Source: Ascoidea tarda (nom. inval.) | Taxonomy: Eukaryota; Ascomycota; Saccharomycetes; Ascoideales; Ascoideaceae | Reading direction: 5' to 3' | Length of the DNA: 37,249 nt | Assembly (NCBI GenBank): GCA_030560485.1 | Contig: JAKTTS010000096.1 | Coordinates: forward strand, 1-37,249 | Shown here: positions 26,601 to 34,473 of the stretch, piece by piece | How positions within the stretch are numbered: position 1 is the first letter of the stretch | How the letters are laid out: every line of letters begins with the position of its first letter | The notes under the pieces: generated by a model | Told to the model about the DNA's origin: nothing | Database searches by the model: none | What the model saw: only the letters and a program-made list of their open reading frames with translations | Position numbers and translations under genes: made by a program

Positions 26601-28231
26601 GAATAAAAAATCGCAGAAAATTAATTTTAAATGCGTTCAAGACATGGCTAGAAAGTTATTGGAATTATAAAGTAGATTATCCACTTTTACCAACCATAAT
26701 AAACTTTTTAAATGAAAGTGCCATAAAATATTTGCCCACAGAGGTGTATCCAATATTAGAGGTTGCTGGAAAATTAGCGGCAAATCATCCATTTCAGGAC
26801 GTGAATTTTGCTTACATGTCTGGTATGAATGACAATCAATTAGTCACAAGAAGAATTGGTCAAATTGATAAGAATTCTTACGAAGATGGTTACCATTATT
26901 ATACAACAAGCACTACAGCGCTTCCTGCTGACCTATCTAGTCCAACAAGTGAAACTGAGTTTTTTTTTAAAAATAAACAGAATAACAATAATGGAATTGG
27001 ATCATCTTCTTTGAAAATCTCAAATTGGATTGCATCCACATCACATATATCATCTTTACTTAATAGAAACCAGTTATCATCGATTGAAAAAGCTATAATG
27101 CAATTCAGAGTTGCATTTGGTAAAACATGGAATCCCGATTTTATTAAAACTAGTTCTAGTATTTCTTCAAATCCAATTCCATACTATCCAATTGACATCA
27201 AACAGCTATTAGATTCGTGGTATAATATTTGTGAAATAAAAAAGCTTGAAGTGTCTTTGAATTCCAAGAACGTTTCTTTACTAAACTTCAATTGCATGGA
27301 ATTGTCAAAACAATTAACAATTATAGAATCCAAGATATTTGTGAGTATAAAACCAGACGAATTATTAAATAAAAATTTTATCACCAAGAATCTATATTTA
27401 AAAAAAAGTGTCAATGTTGAAAAGTCAATATTATTTACCAATTTACTATCAGAATATGTCATTGAAACCATATTGAAACCTGGAATTGCCATAAAGCTAA
27501 GAATCTTCAATTTGAAATACTGGATAAAAGTTGCTTATTGTTGCTTAATTTTAAGAAATTTTAATTCTTTGGCTGCGATAATGACAATATTACAAAGTTC
27601 AGCAATCAGTCGATTACATCGTTTGTGGGGAAAGCTAAACTCCAAGTATTATGAAGTTTACAGTTATCTAAGCTCAATAATTCAACCTGATAAAAATTTT
27701 TATATTTATCGGTCAAAGCTAAAGAAATATTTGGATATATCAAAAGATCAGCAGGTCAGCAACATCCCTTTAGTTCCCTATATCAATTTGTTTCTACAAG
27801 ACATAATATTTGTTAATGAAGGCAATAGTGATTATAGACAAATAAGTGGTTATTTAAAATTAATTAATTTTGATAAGCACTTTAAGATTGTAAAAATATT
27901 ATCTGATATGGAACATTTCCAGGTTGATTATTCTTCTACATATAATATTATCAACACAAATGGGAGCAATAATCTGTTTAAAAAAAGAGATTTTGCTTTT
28001 AATTTTTCTAATAGCTACTCCCTAAAAGATATAAGTATAACCAATGGTGGCATTGGATCATCCAGTGGAACAAATCAAAATCTTGATGACAATATTACAA
28101 TGGATTCGGTATCTCAATTACAAGAGTTGATATTAATAGAGCTCATGAATGTGCATTCATTATACATGAAAGATTCAGATAGAATGTGGAATCTTAGTTT
28201 TAATATCCAAACACAGCACACACATTCTTGA
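23642..28231 (+). CDS. CDC25: Ras guanine-nucleotide exchange factor Cdc25
   Basis: This 1529-residue protein is the Ras activator upstream of adenylate cyclase, with Cdc25 domain order. An N-terminal Asn/Ser/Thr-rich stretch of about 230 residues precedes an SH3-like domain (about 232-310: KYLFCFLRAIHNHTL and NDIIYIHNL, ending NGWVPITNYF). After a long central part, a REM/LTE domain (about 890-1010) has LVNELHRPDRFFFSTFFLTF. The RasGEF catalytic domain is about 1214-1428: LSKQLTIIESKIF, KPGIAIKLRIFNLKYWIKVA, SAISRLHRLWGKLN and VPYINLFLQDIIFVNEG. The S. cerevisiae protein is about 1590 residues. Gene duplicates CDC25 and SDC25 cannot be told apart. Hexanucleotide arrays in the N-terminal half encode Asn-Thr and Ser-Thr runs. 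Confidence 0.93.
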   Translation: MAGFRRDSACTLTASSPGAPAAADDLTDPTDINAETSPGSDLYQYHSTSYLCFTNRNHNQNRNHNHNHNTDNTNTDNTNTDNTNHITLDNNVSFFMSSQNIYNANSSHYLSAPPRLAPANNYANSEISLSSSTSTSTSASSTPSSISILLSNSHSNPNLLSNSIPNSIPLSIPNSTFISNPISISNAPPNSISIPNHNPNSISATDFSFSKTSPLHHSQSSISSSALSQPFKKDQKYLFCFLRAIHNHTLSNNNNPDLNLIPFKKNDIIYIHNLDQNLSLANVSLLNISSSSISNGWVPITNYFKPIYPTSTSTSTSTPNSTYSQIASSLIYLKPLLIACSKILLKKKFLNNFLNNNKSNINTTPTFPDSIQKLSIIFNNYINEIKSSIRNLLSNTNTLSKDDYLIQNSSKIHHLRKKLLSDWYKLMTFNNNYILPIQKLNTTNNNSEYITFYLKFIKKLDYLEYSIFKIILKSIIFLKNWGIILDFIPNKFILLQNTPPNNVTNINNNANISANISANTGANTNTNTNTNTTLSVSANINSINSKKLLNNYNYNYNFQKNTPSSFPILSPNNNKIIDESESLSDSNTIKQNHHKSLRKSISTPNDILQFDPIKHEKKLLKKKQKKDKIFYLNEPPIAKSRLSEINHLLFQYLSLILGRMDMIQNNNSGSHLLETIVYQVILLLREILFIGKSATRFLKLSDYTLDSSLENLLVLVTDLVSTVKKLLLKTSLNQTTPLFKLYSPNLISDIPGNRSSSYFYTLEGIKLIAVISKMIKSVSSSLKSCRYLLDLIPNGYTLDSNRKHPDFQKMKISPKEFVQKCSINSLEDSNQTITPVNSNLNKNAQPITLLETLAEFNSSSPYMVRISAFARYKDSSNQQDAELKTNPFSVDNEILLDSNGKILGATFRALVYLLVNELHRPDRFFFSTFFLTFRIFSTPADLIEELIKRFDADNREKSILIDELMMQSESEEYEINSEQKYTVFDSRIKNRRKLILNAFKTWLESYWNYKVDYPLLPTIINFLNESAIKYLPTEVYPILEVAGKLAANHPFQDVNFAYMSGMNDNQLVTRRIGQIDKNSYEDGYHYYTTSTTALPADLSSPTSETEFFFKNKQNNNNGIGSSSLKISNWIASTSHISSLLNRNQLSSIEKAIMQFRVAFGKTWNPDFIKTSSSISSNPIPYYPIDIKQLLDSWYNICEIKKLEVSLNSKNVSLLNFNCMELSKQLTIIESKIFVSIKPDELLNKNFITKNLYLKKSVNVEKSILFTNLLSEYVIETILKPGIAIKLRIFNLKYWIKVAYCCLILRNFNSLAAIMTILQSSAISRLHRLWGKLNSKYYEVYSYLSSIIQPDKNFYIYRSKLKKYLDISKDQQVSNIPLVPYINLFLQDIIFVNEGNSDYRQISGYLKLINFDKHFKIVKILSDMEHFQVDYSSTYNIINTNGSNNLFKKRDFAFNFSNSYSLKDISITNGGIGSSSGTNQNLDDNITMDSVSQLQELILIELMNVHSLYMKDSDRMWNLSFNIQTQHTHS
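23846..23894 (+). repeat. Coding 15-bp repeat (Asp-Asn-Thr-Asn-Thr)
   Basis: Three tandem copies of AATACTGATAATACC-type units encode a DNTNT run in the CDC25 N-terminus. Confidence 0.85.
24567..24595 (+). repeat. Coding TTCCAC hexanucleotide repeat
   Basis: About four copies encode a Ser-Thr run just after the SH3-like domain of CDC25. Confidence 0.85.
25166..25256 (+). repeat. Coding GCTAACATCAGT and ACCAAC repeats
   Basis: Two 12-mer copies followed by an ACCAAC array encode Asn-Ile-Ser-Ala and Asn-Thr runs in the central part of CDC25. Confidence 0.8.
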
Positions 28232-28565
28232 TTAGATTTTTTTCAATTCTATTTTAAAGATTAATACTTGTTTTTACTATTGTATTTTAATACCTGTTCT
28301 GTGCAAGAGCTCTAATATAGAATTAACTTTTTTATTTTTTTGTAATTGTTTTCAAAATTGAGAAAACAAAAAATTATAAATTATTAATGTGTATGGTCCA
28401 CAAAGCAGAACAATTTAAGCAAAAATACAATTCAAAAATAACCCCCAAAGAAATTAGATAATTACGCCATTGGAAGTTGCAGGAAAATCAACATGAAACT
28501 ATAAAGTTTAAAAATAATAATAAAAAAGAACTTAAATAAAAAGACCTGAAAACATTTTCAATCTG
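28232..28565. other. Convergent AT-rich spacer
   Basis: These 334 bases lie between the CDC25 and the next stop codon. They are A+T-rich with no repeat array or open frame worth reporting. I see no gene. Confidence 0.75.
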
Positions 28566-31500
28566 TTAAATTCGTATATCAGTTGCCATATCAGTTCCAA
28601 CATATTTTAATTGCACCTCAAAATTACCAAGCTTCATCAAAAATTGACAAACAGTTTTAACTTTTAACTCACCATTTAATGCTTTCTTTAATATGTTTGA
28701 AGCTATCCCTTTGTTTACAACAACAGGTATTCTAGGTGTCTTATAAACCCCTGGAGGAATAACCATTTTCACATTTTTATCTCTCAATTTCCCTAGTTCT
28801 GTTTCTTCATAATATGCTTTTCCTTCAATAATGTTGAGTTCCAAGTTTTGATTTTGGACTGGATTATACACTTCACATTCAATTTCAGAACTGAAAATAT
28901 GCAAGGTTACACTTAGTATAAAACCTTTTTCATCATCACCAGAAACCATATCTGAGTATCTTGTGGAAGCAAGAGAGTTTTTAAAATCAGGTAAAGGGAC
29001 TGCAACCTCTATTGCTTTTAATACTTTAGTAACCCGATCATCATCGTAATTTGTTATTTCTTTGCCTTGAAGCTCCACAACGGGGTTTGTGTCATTAGTA
29101 TTGGAAACAAACCTACTCAAAAATTCAGCCAATAATAATTTATTTTCCTGATGATGAACATCAATCTGATTAACTTTGAAAAAAAAAGCAAACTGAAAAA
29201 GATTTGATGCTTCTACCGTTATATTATTGAAATATACTTCCCCCAAAATCGTACTGTTATATTTGTATTGAATGAAAATTTGATTTTCTTCAGGTAAATT
29301 GAAACTGAAAGATGAGTTGAATGGATTAAACACTTTAATATCAAGTTCAAGAAGCAAAAATTTATCTGAATTTGAGTCAATGTAGGTGATTTTGTCGATT
29401 ATAACAGTTAAGTTATTTATATAGTCGCCAATTGTATTATTAGAAGATTCATTAAAAATGGTAGTGATATTGCAATTCAAGTTTACCGGCAAGTTATCAA
29501 ATTCTTGAAACTCACTATCGGAAAATCGAAAAATTGAAGGTAATGATAAGTTGATATCAAAAACAGAATCTATAAAAAACAAATCAGCTTTATTATTATC
29601 ATCGGCCCCATCTTGTTTTAAAATAAATTTTTTGATCAAATAAGACATGACATCTGGATCGAATAGATCAATCTGCAAATTTTTCAATTTTAATTCAGCT
29701 ATTTTTTGATTGTAATAATCATTCGAAAAACCAAAATCATGAATTATTACATCTTGCCATTCGTCCATGATAAAGCCTAGAGATTTGTTATCTATGCATT
29801 CATAACTAAATATTAGTTTCTCTGTTTTGAATTTATTAAGATCAAACTCCAAATTTATTAAACTTTGAGGAAATTGAACAACTAAGATTAAATCAAGATC
29901 TAAAATTGGTAATGAACTCTTAGGTAAAGTGATTGAAACATCAATGAGCTCTGCATCTTTGATTACGGATTTCATGTTAATTGAGCTTGAAGTATCGTTA
30001 GTATTATTATTTTTTGGTAAAAATAAATCTACCACTGGATAATTTATTGATAATGGAATATGAAGCCTATTGGATATTTGCTTAAACCAATTAGGCAATT
30101 CAATTTTAAAATTGAATAAGTTATGAACTTCATTTTCCCCATTAACATAAATTGAAAACCTTTCTCGATTCATAATATTAAAAATAAATTGATTTAAAAT
30201 AGAGATTTGAGAATTAGCTTTGGAATGTTCAATTGCATCAATCATATTATCGAAATTGCTAATATTGTGTAATAAACGAGGATCTAAACTGTCTATAGTG
30301 GAGGTTAGATTAATGCAAAATGATGACAGACCAGTTGAAAATTCAACTGGATGAATGAAAATTTTTGTTAGAGGAATTAATCTATCATGGTTTTGATTAG
30401 GTAAAGAAATTACCCAATTTGAAGAATCTAAAAATATATCATTTTGATCTAAATAATACTTCAAGCCCGGCAAATCATGATAAGTGATATTTGTTTGTAA
30501 ATTAGTAATAAGTGAGTCTGAGGTGTTATAAATACTAAAATCGACAATATCAATATCTTTTGTAGGATTAAAAATATTAGAAATATTCAAGTTAGGAAAA
30601 TAATTTTGATAGTTGTTTAAAAGTTTAAGATCTAGTTTTATATCTTTTTGGTAAAAGGCGTGATAGTTGAGAGATACAAACGACCATGCTAATAAGAAAT
30701 CCCCTTTCATATTAGCATTGATTTTATAAATAGTATTGTTGGGATTGAGCAAGTGATAATCAATTAGATCTGATAAAATTTCCATGGTATTATTTGGATA
30801 AATTTCAGTATTTACTTCAGGAGATAAAAAATTTGTTTGATTATCCTTCAAATTAATTTCAAAACTGTTATTGTTTAAAAAATTTAAACTGGAAAATTGG
30901 TAATTATTATCCTGAAACTGAGCAGACAATTTAATAGAATCTAATGGTATTATTGTTATTGGGGATATCAAATCAGTTATAGTTTTAATTATGTAGTAAT
31001 AAATCTTTTTTTTGTCAAAAGGGTTATCAATTGATGCTAATTGAATACTTTTTTCTAAATTTTCGTTGAAACTAACAAGTGAACTTGATTTTGAATCTGC
31101 ATTCAAAATTTTAGAGTAATCAAAAGTCAAATTCAGGCTAGTCTTTAAGACAAATCCATTATCATTAAAAGTAAACTTGGTATTAAGAAAATCGGGCTCA
31201 ATGACAGTCGAAGACGAAAAGCATTCTTGAAGAGAGTCTTGGTTAAGATAGACAAAAGTTATCAAAGAAGCTGCAGCTATCAAAGCCAAAGATGAAAATA
31301 AAACAAAAAAAAATTTTAAACTCTTAAAAGCCTTACTGATTATTGAATCCTTGGAATTATCGAGCAAGATAATATGGTTGGCATCATTGCTGTGATTTAT
31401 TCTGCTAATATCATTAGTGCCAGAGTGACCGTTAGAATAGCTGCTAGAATAAGTGCCGGCATGAAAACCATTGCTATTACCATCAGAAGCGTTTTTGGAA

Positions 31501-31679
31501 TAGTTATTCGATATCAAAGTGTGCAAAAAAAGCTGAGAAGTTGATATTAAAGGAGTTTGTTCATTAACGTTCACAGAGTTTGTCTTTGGTTTGGGGATGT
31601 GAGAATTGGTAATTACTGATGAATTAATGTTATCAAACAAAATGTATTTGTAGGTATCAGGTTTCGTATTGTCCATCAT
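28566..31679 (-). CDS. Vacuolar-type LEA-2-like lumenal membrane protein
   Basis: This 1037-residue protein has a hydrophilic N-terminal tail (about 1-118), one membrane segment (about 121-145, SLKFFFVLFSSLALIAAASL) and a very long C-terminal part rich in N-X-S/T sequons, consistent with a type II protein whose bulk faces the lumen of the secretory pathway or vacuole. The tail has NEQTPLI at 39-45, an E-x-x-x-L-I dileucine motif strikingly like the AP-3 signal NEQSPLL of the vacuolar syntaxin Vam3. The lumenal part has repeated beta-rich modules, reminiscent of the LEA-2-like (DUF3712) fungal vacuolar proteins such as YLR173W/Tag1; I did not align it. That assignment is tentative. It lies downstream of FMP42 on the same strand. 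A second ATG at 31676 is a possible start. Confidence 0.6.
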   Translation of the reverse strand: MMDNTKPDTYKYILFDNINSSVITNSHIPKPKTNSVNVNEQTPLISTSQLFLHTLISNNYSKNASDGNSNGFHAGTYSSSYSNGHSGTNDISRINHSNDANHIILLDNSKDSIISKAFKSLKFFFVLFSSLALIAAASLITFVYLNQDSLQECFSSSTVIEPDFLNTKFTFNDNGFVLKTSLNLTFDYSKILNADSKSSSLVSFNENLEKSIQLASIDNPFDKKKIYYYIIKTITDLISPITIIPLDSIKLSAQFQDNNYQFSSLNFLNNNSFEINLKDNQTNFLSPEVNTEIYPNNTMEILSDLIDYHLLNPNNTIYKINANMKGDFLLAWSFVSLNYHAFYQKDIKLDLKLLNNYQNYFPNLNISNIFNPTKDIDIVDFSIYNTSDSLITNLQTNITYHDLPGLKYYLDQNDIFLDSSNWVISLPNQNHDRLIPLTKIFIHPVEFSTGLSSFCINLTSTIDSLDPRLLHNISNFDNMIDAIEHSKANSQISILNQFIFNIMNRERFSIYVNGENEVHNLFNFKIELPNWFKQISNRLHIPLSINYPVVDLFLPKNNNTNDTSSSINMKSVIKDAELIDVSITLPKSSLPILDLDLILVVQFPQSLINLEFDLNKFKTEKLIFSYECIDNKSLGFIMDEWQDVIIHDFGFSNDYYNQKIAELKLKNLQIDLFDPDVMSYLIKKFILKQDGADDNNKADLFFIDSVFDINLSLPSIFRFSDSEFQEFDNLPVNLNCNITTIFNESSNNTIGDYINNLTVIIDKITYIDSNSDKFLLLELDIKVFNPFNSSFSFNLPEENQIFIQYKYNSTILGEVYFNNITVEASNLFQFAFFFKVNQIDVHHQENKLLLAEFLSRFVSNTNDTNPVVELQGKEITNYDDDRVTKVLKAIEVAVPLPDFKNSLASTRYSDMVSGDDEKGFILSVTLHIFSSEIECEVYNPVQNQNLELNIIEGKAYYEETELGKLRDKNVKMVIPPGVYKTPRIPVVVNKGIASNILKKALNGELKVKTVCQFLMKLGNFEVQLKYVGTDMATDIRI

Positions 31680-31906
31680 GATAAATAGAAGTAGTCAATG
31701 GTCAGCAATGAAGCACAAAATGCACCAACTAAGCTTCTGATAGACTAATTACAATCATCAAATTATTAATTACGAGTATATGGTATATAATAGCTTTAAA
31801 GAGATAAAGCAAAAAAAAAGAGGCCTCTTTGCGGATTTGCATCAAATACGCAAGAAAATGCAGTTGCACATGGGTACCGCGTCGATGGGCCAACAGCGAT
31901 GACCCA
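31680..31906 (-). promoter_or_regulatory. Promoter of the LEA-2-like protein gene
   Basis: The 227 bases between that start and the FMP42 stop contain a perfect 14-bp palindrome AAAGAGGCCTCTTT at 31817-31830, which could be a binding site or a small hairpin in the FMP42 3' end. Nothing else stands out. Confidence 0.5.
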
Positions 31907-33784
31907 TCAGTATGGGATTTCAAAGGTTGGAGCATGTTCAGCTTCTTCCACAAGATCTCTTTTCTTGATTTTGTAGAGATTGACAATGACAAATTGGAGT
32001 AGCCACCATCCAAGCACAAAAGTAATGGCAACCAACACAAGATTCACAGGAATTGGATTCATTTGGAAAAAGTTGTGGGTTAAATTGTCGAGGAAGTACT
32101 GGTTGAGGTTGAATAAGCCTGAGATGAAGATAATCGACCCATACACTATTCCGAAATTATCATTACCAAAAATCTTCAAACAGTAATCGGATACAGTTGT
32201 GTAATAAAATGGCCTATATATAACCAATAGCCAAACGCCGAAAATATTCAAAACCATACTTGTTGTTATGCCTAACAAACCAATTACTATGCTAATGACT
32301 AATAAGATTTTGATTATATTTAAACATTGAAAATTGTCTAAAATTAGTCCAATAAAGGGAATTGATAATAAACCACCAATTGGCAATGCCAAATCAAAAA
32401 TCTTGTTTACTTGAACAGCCTTTTCGATTGAGTCTAGTAAATATGTTTCCTGAGTTTTTATTGTAGCAATAAAATAATTAATTCTTAACATTTGAATCGA
32501 TGTGAAAAGACACATTAATATGAAAAACTTTGAGGATAATTGTCTCTTTAATGAATAATTGTAGCATATTCCAATTAAAATATCCTTTTCTTTTTCCTTT
32601 TTTGGAAGATTGGTTTGGCTGAAGTTTAAATCTAGATGCGAGTTATTACCTTCGTTATATTCATTATTAGTTATGGAAGCAATGTTGGGGTTATTATTAA
32701 CAATTGACAATCTTCTACTAACAAAAGAATCGGGAATAGTTATCGATGACCTTCTGGAAATTATTGAATTTGGTCTTGATAAAAAGGTTCCCATGGGGTT
32801 ATTGGTTGTGTGAGATAATAAAGCAGTCTCTTCATCACAAAAACTACTGATTGTATGTTCGTCATCGTGTATAGCATAGTCATCGTGATTATGGATATGT
32901 ATTTGATTTTGAAGATTGTTTGAATCTGAATCAACCAAGGCATTTATGTTGCTTATGTTATTTGAAATATAATCAGTCTTTTTTTTCTCTTTTGGCATTA
33001 TAAATAATTGACAAATTATTATGAAAAAGGGAACAATTAAGTAACATTTGAAAAAAGAACTTAGAGACAAATTAGCAAGATTGATGTTTAAATATGATAA
33101 AAATTTCAATTTGTCAAAGTAAACTAGACTGTAAACTAAAAATAAAGCAGATGATGAATCAAAAGCACCGGTTAAAAAAGCCAAAACAGTTCCTGAATTG
33201 TTTGGAAATAAATTGGCTAGCTGGTATGAACTTATAAATACAAAAGGACCACCTAGAGCTAACAATGAATAACCAATTAAAAACGGATCAAAAAAATACA
33301 AGTTTTGAAGAAAAGTTGAGCTATTATAAATAAAGATTAATGAGCCCAAAGAGATTAATATCGAACCAATGACACCGGATATTCTCGAGCCAAATTTATC
33401 AAGAATAATGCCAACAATTAGACTAATGGTATTTGTTAAAACTGCAGCTAGTGTAAACATGAAATTTAAAGCTAGATCTTGCTCATTGCATAGAGTAGTG
33501 GAACTATCATTATTGTTACCATTATTATTATTGTTACCATTATTATCATTATTATCATTGTCACCAGCTGCAAAGTCTGAAAATACAAAATTATCATGAG
33601 GAAGAATATTCACTGAGCATTTATTCTCATAAACCCCTTGAGCTATCAATATTGGTTTTAAAGCAGCAAAGCCAAATACTGGACCAGCAGCAAACAAGCA
33701 CCACAATAGCGCACAAAATAATTGGACATACTTTACTTCAATTCTGAAGTTTGCAAACAAACTGTTGTTGGGTATTACAGTCAT
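31907..33784 (-). CDS. FMP42: MFS transporter Fmp42
   Basis: This 625-residue transporter of the major facilitator superfamily is the Fmp42 (YMR221C) protein, of the SLC43-like branch; its substrate is unknown. AALLWCLFAAGPVFGFAALKP-like text at the first membrane span, SYQLANLFPNNSGTVLAFLT and TGAFDSSSALFLVY match Fmp42 closely, and the later segments RINYFIATIKTQETYLLD and YRPFYYTTVSDYCLKIFGND also match. Twelve membrane segments are expected. The first extramembrane loop has an Asn/Asp run (about 77-93), and the loop between the two halves (about 260-420) is long and hydrophilic with RRSSITIP. S. cerevisiae Fmp42 is 504 residues. Despite the name, S. cerevisiae work on mitochondrial fractions does not settle the location. 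Divergent from SEC23. Confidence 0.92.
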   Translation of the reverse strand: MTVIPNNSLFANFRIEVKYVQLFCALLWCLFAAGPVFGFAALKPILIAQGVYENKCSVNILPHDNFVFSDFAAGDNDNNDNNGNNNNNGNNNDSSTTLCNEQDLALNFMFTLAAVLTNTISLIVGIILDKFGSRISGVIGSILISLGSLIFIYNSSTFLQNLYFFDPFLIGYSLLALGGPFVFISSYQLANLFPNNSGTVLAFLTGAFDSSSALFLVYSLVYFDKLKFLSYLNINLANLSLSSFFKCYLIVPFFIIICQLFIMPKEKKKTDYISNNISNINALVDSDSNNLQNQIHIHNHDDYAIHDDEHTISSFCDEETALLSHTTNNPMGTFLSRPNSIISRRSSITIPDSFVSRRLSIVNNNPNIASITNNEYNEGNNSHLDLNFSQTNLPKKEKEKDILIGICYNYSLKRQLSSKFFILMCLFTSIQMLRINYFIATIKTQETYLLDSIEKAVQVNKIFDLALPIGGLLSIPFIGLILDNFQCLNIIKILLVISIVIGLLGITTSMVLNIFGVWLLVIYRPFYYTTVSDYCLKIFGNDNFGIVYGSIIFISGLFNLNQYFLDNLTHNFFQMNPIPVNLVLVAITFVLGWWLLQFVIVNLYKIKKRDLVEEAEHAPTFEIPY

Positions 33785-33952
33785 CTTTGAATGCTAGAAG
33801 AAAGAGCAAGAATAACAGAAATAATAGAAACAATTCTGATGAAAAAAAAGTAGCAAGAGATAAAAGAAGCAGAAATTGAGTTCAGCAGATGCTCCAGTTG
33901 ACATTGAAATCTAAAAAACGAGAGAAAGGACAGGAGTGCCGGAAGTCCTCAG

Positions 33953-33958
33953 CACGTG
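33953..33958. promoter_or_regulatory. CACGTG E-box
   Basis: A perfect CACGTG core (context GCACGTGG) sits in the FMP42/SEC23 divergent promoter. Confidence 0.5.
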
Positions 33959-34410
33959 GTACATTTAACCGGTAGACCTGAGAGATGACTGACTGGTGCT
34001 TCTGCGCAGATCTCAGCACAGTAAAGAGTTCATGTTCACGAAAACCAGACATTCTTCCGAACACGACTGCGAATATCTGCGAAGTTTCCCGTCTCGAACC
34101 GGAGCTGTCCGTGGTGGGACAATTGCAGAGACAGGCTGTGGCGAGTGCTGCTGGAGCTGTTCTGTTGATCTGTAAAGACAATATGTGTTTTCTTTTGGTT
34201 TTGTCTCGTTTCTGGCTCTTTTTCTTTTTCTGGAGATGGTATTGAAGATGCTTTCACAAAGTGGTTCTTGCACATTGTAAATGTAATGCTTGAGTTTAAT
34301 CTTTAAATGCCTATTTTCGCTTACCTGAGCTGCTAAGCATCTAACGGTTGAGTTGTTAGAATTTTTGAGATAACACTGAAGAAACGTGTAAGAGTCTTTT
34401 AAATTTTGTT

Positions 34411-34438
34411 CGAGATATACTCATACTCGAGATATACT
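34411..34438. repeat. Direct repeat CGAGATATACT near SEC23 start
   Basis: Two identical 11-mers 17 bases apart, 36-63 bases upstream of the SEC23 ATG. GATATAC could contain a TATA-like element. Confidence 0.8.
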
Positions 34439-34473
34439 TCAAATCTGCTGGAAATCTACTTAAAATCTCAATT

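Larger units (their letters stand above)
33785..34473. promoter_or_regulatory. Bidirectional promoter, FMP42 / SEC23
   Basis: These 689 bases separate the divergent starts. They are richer in G+C than the neighbouring genes between about 33940 and 34180 and hold a CACGTG box at 33953-33958. Short open frames here (33882-34181 minus, 33985-34245 plus) show no recognisable domain. A CGAGATATACT direct repeat lies at 34411-34421 and 34428-34438, close to the SEC23 start. I see no RNA gene. Confidence 0.6.

Noticed and set aside
33838-33930. CTGATGA-like box C followed by possible box D (box C/D snoRNA)
   Set aside because: The C-like motif is there, but I found no convincing D box with terminal stem, and no guide complementarity that I could confirm.
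33882-34275. Short open frames on both strands in the FMP42/SEC23 promoter (including an 86-residue frame ending in Phe/Trp-rich sequence)
   Set aside because: No recognisable domain, they overlap one another on opposite strands, and G+C-richer DNA with few stops explains them. No ncRNA signature was found.
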